Shown here piece after piece: positions 24,993-43,211 of a stretch of DNA of 50,859 nucleotides (the first letter of the stretch is position 1; every line of letters begins with the position of its first letter). Made by a program: the position numbers and the translations under genes. The notes below the pieces were generated by a model. It was given only the letters and a program-made list of their open reading frames with translations. It made no database searches and was not told the DNA's origin. This DNA is from Trichinella spiralis (Eukaryota; Nematoda; Enoplea; Trichinellida; Trichinellidae), in assembly GCA_000181795.3 (NCBI GenBank), contig CM012955.1, positions 4,010,264 through 4,061,122 on the forward strand, read 5' to 3'.

Positions 24993-26319
24993 CTATTTAT
25001 TTAAACCATACAAATCCCCGTATGACAGAGGTTTCTGTGGACCCAGCTGTAACCAGTGGTCTGGATGCAAAGCATGACGATAAGAATACATATGCGGAGC
25101 AGAGCGAACACGAAAACCGCTGCTGAAGGGCAAAACAAACGGATCATGTCCATCTGAATTGTATTTGACGTTGATTTCTGATGAAACACTGTAATCGTTG
25201 CCAGGCTCGAATTGAAAATTCGTCCCAACAGATGGAAACGAAGTTGCTGTTCTCTGGCCCGTATTTTTTGGAACTTTATGATGATTTTGCATCGCTGCTG
25301 GATTAAGCGATAATTTCAACGCTGAAATAATAATATTCCAAAAAAAACATCCATTCATCGTTATACTCAAGTATTTCAAACAGTCGTGGGATAAAATGGA
25401 AAAATTTCCCCTGCATTTCATAAAATATCTTTCGATCGATTCAAGCTGACAATGTTATACGTAACAGTTGAAACCTTGCAATTAAGTTTGATTTTCAGTA
25501 TTGAAAAATTGAACAATAATATCAATCACGCTTCCTCAAGAAATTGCATTGAAATTCATTTTATAGAAATTCATTATAATCTAAAATTGGAACTACTGCA
25601 CCTTGTTTCAAAATCTATCGCAAAACTTTTCTGAATTAAAATCTGACAACAAAAGAGCAATTACAACAGCGCAATTTCAACAATACAAATAGAATCTGGC
25701 TCATTTATATCAAAATTCTATTAATAGCAATGGAAAAATATTGATTGCGATTATTATTATTATTATTATTATTATTAATACCGTTATAAATGAAGAAAAA
25801 CATTCTTTCTTACCTTCCAAAAATGGTGCTGTAAAATCTGAACTGCCAGAGTTGGATTTTCTCAGTTTGGAACCAATAAAGCCGTCAGAATTCAAAATAT
25901 TGTGATTGTACTTGTACCAAAAAGGACTGCGAAAAAAATCCGCTTTAGCATCGAAAGCGAAATCTGATTTTAGACCTGAAACGCTGAACTCGCCTTCCAT
26001 TAATTCCGTATTTCCACTGCCATGCTTCATTATGTTTGTCAACGATTGTGCATCACCATCATCATTCGACGCTGGTAACCAGAAATGGGGATATTTTGCA
26101 TCACCACTTTCAGGTACGAATCCTGCATTTCTTCTTCTTCTTCTACTGTTATAAAAATCATCTTTCTTCACATCTATTAATCAAAAGAAAAACAATGTCT
26201 GTTGATAATTAAGAAAAATTTAAATAACCATTACCTTGTTTGATCAAAGCATGCTCTTCTAATGCAGCATACGTTTGAAAAAATAAAATGCAAAACGTAA
26301 CTGCACCACTGATGAACAT
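24993..26319 (-). CDS. Predicted secreted orphan protein with penta-arginine site
   Basis: Three exons fit in phase with GT-AG introns: 26319-26235, 26173-25814 and 25321-24993, giving 257 aa. The N-terminus MFISGAVTFCILFFQTYAAL is a classic signal peptide with likely cleavage near residue 19. Residues 39-43 are RRRRR, coded by an AGA run, a possible furin/proprotein convertase site that would release a short propeptide. The rest is rich in Ser, Asn, Phe and Tyr with no membrane segment; aromatic-proline patches such as YPHFWLPAS and SSDFTAPFLE occur. The C-terminal third has HPDHWLQLGPQKPLSYGDLYG. There is one Cys, in the signal peptide, so no disulfide domain. I recognise no family. A peptide precursor, cuticle-associated or matrix protein is possible. 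The exon model is supported by phase agreement only, so confidence is moderate. Confidence 0.7.
25750..25777. repeat. ATT microsatellite in an intron of the secreted orphan
   Basis: About nine ATT units between exons 2 and 3. The remainder of that 492-bp intron (25322-25813) is AT-rich with nothing else visible. Confidence 0.8.
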
Positions 26320-26971
26320 CTGAACGTGAATATTCACGTGCCAATTCACTTTCAAGAAATATTTTTATTCCACTGAACAAATGTGTTGCTCAACACTGCT
26401 AACCACTTCAATGTCAACGACAGACGTGACTAATTCTCACCCAGTGACATAAATTTTAAAAATTTCATAACTTTTTTCACTTCTGAATATTATTCATAAG
26501 AAAAAACCAAATTTAAATCATTATTGCATACAGCTTTTCTGTAGACAAAAATTAAATTAATTTCAAAACTATTTTGGAATAAAATAGAGGATAAATTATA
26601 ATAAATTTAAATACACTCATACTTCGCGGTCACGCTACAATATTGATCAATTAATTCACATTTGGCAAACGAGATCGCGTAACCCACAAAGTTAACTTAA
26701 AACTGTAAACGAAATAACTTCATTATTTGAAAATAAAGCTTGCTACCAGAAAAGTACGTGATCACAATTTCAATAATTATCATCAACATTTTAATATATA
26801 AAACAACATTTATCAAATTATAATCGAATTCCACTAAAATTCATAACATTCACAATTTAATACCTAGAATGGTTGACAATTTTCATGTGAATTTTTTTAA
26901 AATTAAAAAAATCTCAACTGTTCTAATAATTTTATACAGATGAAGTTAAAATGTTCTCTTCCCATGCCGTA
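26320..26971. other. Gap between ATG5 3' end and the secreted orphan
   Basis: This 652-bp AT-rich stretch separates two minus-strand genes. It should hold the promoter of the secreted gene and the 3'UTR of ATG5. I see no frame or distinct motif. Confidence 0.5.
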
Positions 26972-28347
26972 TTATTTACTTCTTACGACAATGTGAAGAA
27001 AATTATCCGGATAGCTCAAATTAATGTAAAGCCAAATAAGTTGCGTGTCGTGAGGCACCACCACCCCATGACAAATAAATTTCGTCTTTTCAATTTCATT
27101 TTCCGGAACAAAATTAGTTATATGAATTAAATCTAAAACTGTAGACGGTCTTACTGGTTCGGTGGAAACTGTAACAGGGCAAAGACGCTGAACAAATTTA
27201 TGATCATTCTTAAAAAGCAAAGGCAAACAAACTGATAACCGCTGATAACACGAACAACAATACACATACCTTGTATAAGCGAACAGGCAGCGCTTTGATA
27301 GGGTGCAATTGGGAATTTTCCATTAATTTCAAATTCACTGCCCAAAACTGATCGAATCGAGCTGCGTGATAGACAATGCAACAGTTAATATGTGACAAAA
27401 CACATTTATTTTATCGTACTTGATTAAATTTATCACTTATCATTAGAACAAAATTAATAAAATATTGACAAGACAATTTTGCAATTAAAATAGCAAGATT
27501 ACAACGGCATTCTAAATATTTCAAAAACAATGCTAACTTATTTAAATGGATAACTTACTTATTTAAATTTTTACTATTATATGAAAAGGTTTTTTAACAT
27601 TTACTAAATAAAAATAATGTAGATGAGTTTTAAAAAATAATTATCATTTTCAGAAAAAAATATGAATGTAATGAAACTGAAATAATAACAAAAAGTTCTC
27701 ACAGTTAACAAAAGAATTCCAGAGCTGCTTAATTTCGTGCTTTTGCATCTTTTCAATTATATGACCCTGGTGCTTTACCACGCCTGCTTGTTTAAGCATA
27801 TGATTAAAATGAGCTTCAACAATATTCAGAGATTTGCAACTTAACAATTCTTCTTGAGGAAAATCCTAAAAGGTGCTATAGTCATCAAAATGACACAATT
27901 CAAGAAAAAAAAATTACTCACCTTCACTCGAACAGTGATATTCCACGGATGTACCGCATCGTCTGCGTATATATCATGCAACAATCCAATTGGATATTGC
28001 CTAGAAGAATTCAAGTTTACATGAAAATATCACAATGGTTCATCATTTAGAATTGCCATGGTAGAGGTATGCCATTATATTCAAGCCATATTTCATTGAA
28101 ACGGTCATCGTCGACATAGGAAGCAAAATGTTTGTAAATCTTTTCAGCAGCCAGTGGAAAATATGATATGCGAGGAGCAAAAAGCTGATAAAAGATTAAT
28201 TGAAATACATAAATCATTAAAGGAAAAAGCAAAAATTACAAAAAATCTTTTCGGCAATTCGATGCACGCTATTTCTCTAGGATTCACAGAAAAACTTACG
28301 GGAACACGTCCTTCCCATATCTCCTTCATCACAGCAGAATCTTGCAT
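26972..28347 (-). CDS. ATG5: Autophagy protein 5
   Basis: ATG5 is covalently joined to ATG12 and, with ATG16, forms the E3-like enzyme that lipidates ATG8/LC3 on forming autophagosomes. Six exons fit: 28347-28240, 28184-28057, 28000-27922, 27865-27703, 27361-27270 and 27208-26972, giving 268 aa (human 275). Landmarks matching human ATG5 include IWEGRVP, FAPRISYFPLAAEKIYKHF, EIWLEYNGIPLPWQYPIGLL, HPWNITVRVKDFP, EAHFNHMLKQA, MQKHEIKQLWNS, RFDQFWAVNLKLME and the C-terminal LSYPDNFLHIVV. The Lys of HMLK falls at residue 130, the ATG12 acceptor position in human. Intron 2 can only be spliced in frame as GC-AG (donor GCAATT at 28056, acceptor CTAG at 28001). The last intron acceptor was chosen at 27209 because it restores the family length. 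ATG5 diverges from XRCC1, about 1.8 kb away. Confidence 0.96.
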
Positions 28348-30179
28348 CTAAATATGTAAGCAAAACATGAGATAAATTGTAAATGAGCAAAATTCAATCT
28401 CACAATTGCTTAAAAAGAATGCGTTGCGCACGAGAAGTGAGCATCCATTGAAAGCAAAGAAACGATTACGGTATGAATACATTGAGAATGAAGATCAATT
28501 TTTTGTTGTTGAAAACGTTTAAAAAAATACTTTTTTTGTACAGATATAATAAAAATATTTTTAATAAATTTAAATTATGAAAATTTTTTTTATAAAATTC
28601 TTTTTTGATATATTTATTATTAACGATCTTCCATAATATGTGAATACTTTTTATAATGAATGCAAATTGTCAACATTGGAAATTTACAAAAAATTCATTA
28701 AAAATCATTCATAATATATCTGCACAAAAATGATGATGAAATTATTCAAGATAAAAATAAAACGATGCCTGTTATATATATATAATGTATAATGAATAAG
28801 TACAATTAAAAGCTAGCTTAACGTACGTACAGTGGTGGTAAGTTAAAATTACACTTACTTCATTATTTTTAAATATGATAACATGCGATATCAAATAGAA
28901 ACATTTTTAAAAGGAATTTATGTAGATGGACGGATAAACATCATTTCTAAAATCTGTTCGACATCAGCCAAGGCTGATAATGAATAGCTGTTGCAAGATC
29001 AACAGTGGCTGATAGCGGCCAACAGTGCCAAGATAGCGTTAGTTCAACGCACATTCAAGCAGGCCGAGCTTACTGAAGGTTGTTAAATTATAAACAGGCC
29101 GGTTTAAGAGAAATATTTTGCCAAGCGGCTTCTTATCGGTTGATCATAGATTGCTGTAACGAGTAGATTGGTCCAGGCTAATTTCGCTCGAGGTCACGCG
29201 CGAGCTACTTCGTTGGCCCCACCACAATAGCATAGACAAACAATTCGATTGAAAGCAGTGTTATAAGAAAAAAAGAGCCCTTTTGCCCTAATATCACTAT
29301 GTGAACAGTTCAAAATGAATAAACTTTTTCATAATTTAATTTTTACCAACATACAGTAATATAACCTTGAAAATCATGTAATTTTTGTATATTGTTTCCA
29401 TCATAATGTTTATCCTGTCGTAGTTCAATATTGTTGTAGAACCATTTTTGTTTTTTATTTTTAATATTTCTATCAGTAATCAAGTTGTTTTTTTAGCATA
29501 ACATGTAAGTAAAACTGTTGCCTAGTTGCGCGCATATAATGTACAATTCTCGAATGTTTGTTTGACAATTCAAGTTTCCAAAATTGTCATAATTTTCGCT
29601 GCTTAATTGATATCACAATTGCTGTTTTTTTACAATCGCTTTTCTAATTATTAATTTTATCATTTGATTTATTCGAATTAAATCCCAGTGTTTATTCTGA
29701 CTTTTATCATTTATCGCTGTTCGTTAATCTTTGTAGAACTCAGCTTGATCAAGCCTGGTTGGCATCGATTGCGATTCTTCTTCTCGCCGCCGATTTTGAT
29801 AATTCTGTAAAACGAAGAATTTGTTTTTTTGTAAAAAAAATAATTTTTAGCAAATTCCGCGTTGAATAAAAAAAACGTAACTTCCTGCTCTGCTATGGTA
29901 CTGAAGAATATTGTAAGAGCGAATCGTTTTTTGACCGTCGTTTTTTAACGACATTCGATGAGTTGTACTTTTTGTTTAGTTTTCGTTCGTCTGTGGAGTC
30001 TACACAGGCGCTTACATTGTGCAGAATTATGATGTAATGTTTCGAAAAAAGAATTTTCAACTGCTGCATCACGTTTGTGATGAATTTGAATTTTTTAGGT
30101 GCCAATTTTGCCTCATCCAAACGAGCTGTATGAAAAAGTGAAATTGTGGTTGGAAAGTCATAGAAAAGAATATTAACCG
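28348..30179. other. Divergent intergenic region ATG5 / XRCC1
   Basis: This 1.8-kb stretch presumably carries both promoters. Most of it is AT-rich with no supportable frame. The exception is a more GC-rich, hairpin-rich segment at about 28920-29230, listed separately. Confidence 0.5.
28920..29230. other. GC-richer hairpin-rich segment, possible structured RNA or element
   Basis: Within AT-rich DNA this 310-bp segment is clearly richer in G+C and holds several inverted repeats: ATCAGCC/GGCTGAT at 28963-28978, CTGTTG/CAACAG at 28988-29005 and GCTCG/CGAGC at 29186-29205. It has no open frame and no recognisable tRNA or snRNA boxes. A SINE-like element, a structured RNA or a regulatory block are possible; I cannot choose. 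Confidence 0.35.
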
Positions 30180-32282
30180 ATGTCCAGGTGGTGTCAGATT
30201 CGTTTTTCGAAAATTATTTATTGTTCAAGTGACCATAAATATGGACCGGTGGAAAATTTGTTGCGCAGTACTTACAGATCTTGGTTGTCTGCAGTTGGCA
30301 AGTTTGATTGAAATTTTTCATTTTCGCACGTGCAATAATACCTAATAATCGAATATGAATTATGTTGAGTTGAGTTGGTCGGCTTGTGAGTTTGAGATAC
30401 TGTTTTTTTTTCTCAATTGATCATTAACCCCCCCCCCCACTGCGATCAACTTTGTATTGAATTTTCACAGTCTTGTGGCGTACTGTAGGTTGCATGTATT
30501 GAGAACAGAGAACAAAAAGAGATTGATGATGAAAATTGATCATTGTTATTTTCAGGCGCAGATAAAGCCGTCGCGATAATACAGCTGAAACAGTTGGAGC
30601 GAATAGATGGAATAGATATCCGCAATCAGAATTCCGCTTTCATAGAGATTCACGTAGCTCGTTCAGATGATGATTTTCGCATTCTGCTTCCAAAGACCGA
30701 GTTCATGACACCCGCGGAGAGTAAAGTGCGCAGATACAAGCACAAGAATCGTATGAAATTTTTCACCAAAAAGGATTTCATACCTTCGGCGGCCGAACAG
30801 TGCTGGGATCGTGTAAAAATAATCTGCTACCAGCCATTCCGGTCCATAGCGTACGGCATCTCGTTCATCCGCGTGAAACGTTTGGTCAACGAGGACGACA
30901 GTCTGCTCGAAGTATTTTTTTATGCTCACAAATAATATGTGCTTGTTTCAATGTTTTTATTCGTCATCTAGAATGGCATATACAGTAGGGAATTTCGCAG
31001 TCGCTTTTCTGTAAGACGATTGCCGTCGCCGCCACTTGCTGACAAATGGGATCATCCACATTGTTATCAAAGTGAAGTGCTGAGAGGCGATTGGACAGCT
31101 GATATGAACATACAAATATTCCCTCGAAGATTTCGCTGTTCAGATATATTGTTCGGGATTCAAATACTATTCGTCGGTTTTGAGAAGAAAGCATTCGAGA
31201 ATTTGTGTTATAAAGGAAAGAAAATGGGCGCCAAAATACAGTCAAATTGGAAAGACTTTGTCACACATATCGTATTTAATCCCGATACGGATTTCTCTAA
31301 AATCCAACTTTACATAGGGCAAAGTTACATTGTCAAAGCAGAATGGATTGAGGATTGTTTTGCTTGCAAACGTCACCTCTGTGTCCAAAAGTAGAAAATT
31401 TTATTAATGAATGAATGTTTTCTTTTTTTTTCTCTGTTGATGAATTCGTTCATTTTTGCTAGTTACCTGCACGATTTGGAAAAGTTGGAACAACAGCACA
31501 TGGAAGCTATGAAAGTTGCTGAAATGGCAAAATTTGAAGAAATGGAGAAGGTTTTAATCGGAAATTTAATTCCCCTTTGAAACATATCTAAATGAAGAAC
31601 ATATTGTTGAATTGTGTTTTGTCGTTTTCAGGTGGAAGAACTGGTCAAGAATCATGAAAACTCGGATGATACCGAGTCGGTCTGGTCGTGGGATTCGATT
31701 TACGAGAAAGAGACCGAATCGGAAAGTGACAGTGGAGAATCTCTTTGTATGGATTACAGATACTTCACAAACGAACTACGAGACGAATTGTACTTTATCG
31801 GCATTCTCATCATTTGGCGTAATAATAATAATAATACTATTATTCATTTTTCTTTTAGTTTACGCCAAGACAAAATACTGAAAAGAACTGCCATTGAGGC
31901 AGGAGAAGAAGTCGACATTAGTCCTGGTTTTGTGACCGAATGTGAAGAAGAAGATGGGTAACAACAACCAATTTGTTCATCGAATCATATAATTAATTCA
32001 ATCACAACTGCATCTTTTTTATTCAGGAAATCCGCTATTGTGGATTACAAATTCTTCGCTGCACAACGACGACGAGACAAACTGTATACATTAATTAATT
32101 TGGCTGTATTTCACACTCTCATTTGGTGTAATATTATTTGTTCATTTTTTAGTTTACGCAGAAACAGAAAATTGAAACGACTTGTCATTGAAGGAGGAGA
32201 CTTGAGTCCTGATTTCGAGACTGGTGCGAAAAAGATGAAGAAGACTAACGACAACGAAGTTGCGGATCTTGAATCATCATAA
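30180..32282 (+). CDS. XRCC1: XRCC1-like DNA single-strand break repair scaffold
   Basis: XRCC1 binds DNA polymerase beta, PARP and end-processing enzymes at single-strand breaks. Eight exons fit: 30180-30297, 30556-30911, 30972-31390, 31463-31550, 31632-31789, 31859-31957, 32027-32083 and 32153-32282, giving about 474 aa (human 633). The N-terminal domain (1-158) shows YCSSDHKYGPVENLLRSTYR, VDIGN-like IDIRNQNSAFIEI and AAEQCWDRVKIICYQPF then YGISFIRV. One BRCT domain (about 217-300) has ILFVGFEKKAF, GAKIQSNWKDFVTHIVFNP and KAEWIEDCF with its conserved Trp near 283. The linker between them is short. The C-terminal acidic and basic tail replaces the second BRCT, which in vertebrates binds ligase III. 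Intron 1 is GC-AG (donor GCAAGT at 30298, acceptor CAG at 30555); no GT donor keeps the frame. The tail contains a duplicated exon-intron-exon module. It converges on the ABCC gene. Confidence 0.93.
30428..30438. repeat. Poly-C run in XRCC1 intron 1
   Basis: An uninterrupted run of about eleven C in an otherwise AT-rich intron, a likely slippage site. Confidence 0.75.
31749..32250 (+). repeat. Tandem duplication of an exon-intron-exon module inside XRCC1
   Basis: Two copies about 291-294 bp apart share order and sequence. Copy 1 starts near 31749, with GATTACAGATACTTC, then a 69-bp intron (31790-31858) and an exon opening TTTACGCCAAGACAAAA. Copy 2 starts near 32040, with GATTACAAATTCTTC, a 69-bp intron (32084-32152) and an exon opening TTTACGCAGAAACAGAAAA. 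Even the intron interiors match (ctcatcatttggcgtaat against ctctcatttggtgtaat). Encoded peptides correspond: DYRYFTNELRDEL with DYKFFAAQRRRDKL, then LKRTAIEAGE with LKRLVIEGGD, then ISPGF with LSPDF. Confidence 0.85.
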
Positions 32283-32740
32283 TTCATTTGTGGCAGGCAT
32301 AAGAGGATGTATTTTGCCAATGTCACAAAATATGAAAATCACATGTGTAAAATAATAAACAAATAATAATAAATTGGAAAGATGATAAATAAATACTACA
32401 ACAAGGTGGAATAAAACTGTATTTTCATCAAGTTGGCATTATTTAAATAACAAAGCTGTTTGCTTTATCACATCGTGATACGAGAACAGCAGCAAGCAGC
32501 TCATATAGTTGGTACACGGATGTTTCATTGCATGCAGACGAATTGTTTGTTGTTCAAAGTACTAATTGCAACTTTGTTTGCTAATATTTTAAAAACTATA
32601 TACGCGAGTATTCAATTAATAAATAACAGTATAAATACTACTACTAATAATAATAATGAAAGAAAAATAAATCTACCGTATTCGTGTGTGTGTGTGTGCG
32701 ATATGAGGTTTAGAAAGAAAAATTACATTTCCTTCCTTTA
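32283..32740. other. Convergent intergenic region XRCC1 / ABCC
   Basis: Both genes end here. An AATAAA at about 32354 suits XRCC1 polyadenylation. A GT microsatellite occupies 32682-32700. No gene is visible in the 458 bp. Confidence 0.6.
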
Positions 32741-40208
<7,468 letters not shown>

Positions 40209-43200
40209 TCTTGCCGAACAAACGTGTTTCAAATTAGCACTTCAAAATAACATAAGATGGCGATGATGCTGCAAAATTTTAAGTGACAAAAATGTCCAAA
40301 CGGCAATCAAGTGAAATGTACTTTAGCAACCAATGATTAAAATTTACTTGAAAAAGAACAAATACAAATGTATGTCAAAGCTGATAAAGCTGGCAAACTT
40401 TATAGATAAGCTTTGCAAACAAACATTCATACAGTTACTCTAGAAGTTTCATCTTCTATGAAAAGCCAGCACAGAATTTCATTACAGTATTTTTAATTAT
40501 CATTACATTCAATAAAACATTTAAAAATACAGAAATATGTATTTAATATTTGGTCAAATACAATAAAAACTGAATGTGCTTTAAAAATTTGGGTTTACCT
40601 TCTTAAAAATTGGAGGCCTAAAACAATATTAAATAATCATTGAGTGAACTTATTAACTAAACTTTTTACGAAAAATGACATAAAAAAATTTCATACTATT
40701 CAATATATTAAGATTTTGGATATATATAAAATGCATGCTTTAGTACTTTACGCCTTAAATGCAAAATTCTACAACACATATAACTTACAAAATGATAATT
40801 ATTTACATTGCTCTGATGTAATGTAAGTACAATAAATGAAAGATTATACTTCAAAATTGAAGTCAACGTCAAGTTTCTTGACAGATTACACATGCAAAGT
40901 ACAGAATTTGAAAATCAAGTTCAAGGAATATTATTATCTTTAAGCAGACTTGTCCTGCAAAAAACTAACACATATTGTCCTGCTTTGAAAAACATTTCAA
41001 TTTTTGCAAAAATAATTTTAAAATGAAACTGCCTTCACTTTTTTCTGAACTGCAATTTTTACTTTAATTAATGTATGAAAATATAGTTGACCTTGGTTAA
41101 GTGCACATGGAATTTTCTGCAAAGAATTTCCACGCACTTATCCAAAGTTGGGAATTAGGCAAAATAATTGAAAGGAGCAACAACTTCACATGTACAGGTA
41201 TATTTAATGCAAAAAATGTGCATTTATTTGAAGTGAAGTAGTCAGAAAGATAGCTTTGAATTATATTTTGTGACACCAGTCTTAGTCTGCTTACTAGCTG
41301 CTCTTCACTTCAATCTATGTTTGTCTGATTTATGTTGTTATCATAAAAATATGACTGAATTGTAGTCAGAGCTGCGACAACTTCCTTGTGAGTTACTTCC
41401 TGGGAAAGCAGTAGTTGTTTTGACTTGGGCTAACTCACGTAGTGTTATACAAGTGCTTATTCTGATACAGCGAACAATGAACTTTGTCGAGTATTAATAG
41501 TTGTTATGGCTGGTGATGAACGTAAAGTGGCCGGGAACGGGTCTATTGTGAACTTAAGCGCTATATATTGCGAACAGTGAATTCCGTGGACATTGCCAAA
41601 ATGATGCAATTAAACCAAGTGGTGCACTTATCCTTTATTTTACCGCACAATTAACTACAGGAAATTCTGTTAGGTCAAAATCTGGTGCACTGAAAGGAAA
41701 TGCGCACTTAACCAAATTCGACAGTACGTTTATCTTTAAGAACATGTTCATTTGTTGTACAGAAAATGCTTCCAATTTGTAAAACTTATTTTACATATAT
41801 TAATATAATTTATGGTCAAGCAATAAATATACTTTTAAGCACATAAATGCTTCCAGATTAACATATTTTTCACTTCTATATTTTGAAAATACTTCTTGCA
41901 TATTTGACTTAAAACAAGCACCAATGCCAGCTGTGTTTAACTTTAAAAATAAACAAAATTGTGCTATCTCTACTGAATTATCATTATTATATAAAATATG
42001 CATCACAATTAACCAACGCAAATAATTATCTTAATTGGTTTATTTCACGGCCACAAATTACACAAATTACAGTAGCTTTACTGAAATGTAGGTACAGTTT
42101 AATTTACTACTAACTTACAAAGAGATAAATGATTTATCGTCATCTTGAAGCATTGTTTTATTCAAACATAATTTTATCAATTACTAAAAAGTAAATTCAG
42201 CATTTTAACTTGCTTAATTTCTCTAATTTTTTATAACCCGTGTATGCAGTGTTGCTGCCTTATCATTGTTTGTGTTGTACACTTTAGCACAACAGAAACC
42301 ATATGTTAAAAATCTTTAAACTATGCATATTTAATTTACGTTTCTCATATTTTTCTATTTTTACTGAACTTGTTTTCACCTTAAACATTTTTTAAAGAAT
42401 AATGCTAATAATGCTCGTGAAAAAGTCATAACAGAACCATGAGTGCAACATAAAAGCCCAGATTGTAAAATAACATTTCAGACAAGCTTAAAACTTTAAA
42501 GTGAGTTTTCTTACATTTTCTTATAGCATTTTAAAATAATAAATAAGAAGAAATTGCTATAAGTTTTGAAAAAAATAAATACATTTTCCATACATCAATT
42601 TTTCATTTGCAGTTGTAATATAATAACAGTTAGTAATCATTGTAATTACGAAATGCACAATCATAAAAGTAGAAAATATTAACTGATACAAAACGAAGAA
42701 CATTTTACTATTGATTTTTGAATATCAGAAATACATAATGAGCCATTGATAAACTCTTTTCAGAGAATTGTTTTTTAGGCATCTGGGCAAAATCTTTTCA
42801 TTCATTTTGCTTTTTGCTAAAATCTTTTCATTCATTATTGATATACCACAGTTCAAACAGTTGATTCTCTACCATTCAATTAATTGATGGTTCAAAAAAT
42901 GAAAAAATTTATTTATTATCGTTATTATTACAAATTATTATTACAGATTTCTAAATTAGAAAAGAGGAAACAGATTGAAGCAATTTTTTAAAATATTAAA
43001 AAATAATTTTCCAGTAAAGCACAAATATTGAGCATCAGTTTAACGCAGAAGTTTTAAATACCGCATCAGAAAAGAAACATCGAAAATGAGTGCAAAACAG
43101 ACAAAATAAAATTAATAATTTAAATAAACTAGTGTAAAAAGCAACTATAACATAATTATAAAATGTTAATTATTTGACAGTGATATTTATATAATGTAGT

Positions 43201-43211
43201 ACTTCTTCCCT
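40209..43211. other. Intergenic region between ABCC and MICAL
   Basis: This 3-kb stretch contains the presumed ABCC promoter, a MITE (41084-41724, separate entry) and the MICAL 3' flank. An 18-bp motif 'aaaatcttttcattcatt' is directly repeated at about 42789 and 42819. No open frame of note is present. Confidence 0.55.
41084..41724. mobile_element. MITE with 23-bp terminal inverted repeats, pogo/Tc1-mariner type
   Basis: The left end (41084-41106) and the reverse complement of the right end (41702-41724) match at 17 of 23 positions, including the 12 consecutive bases TTGGTTAAGTGC. TA dinucleotides flank both ends (41082-41083 and 41725-41726), consistent with the TA target duplication of Tc1-mariner and pogo transposons. 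The right end read inward starts CTGTCGAA, reminiscent of pogo/Tigger tips. At 641 bp with no transposase frame it is a non-autonomous copy, and the six end mismatches suggest it is not recent. Confidence 0.75.

Noticed and set aside
27242-27269. 28-bp last intron for ATG5 using an earlier acceptor
   Set aside because: In phase but far shorter than other introns here and it adds eleven residues absent from the family; the acceptor at 27209 gives the expected length.
29160-29230. tRNA-like segment ending in 'ccccacca'
   Set aside because: No matching acceptor stem, no T-arm consensus and no anticodon arm could be drawn.
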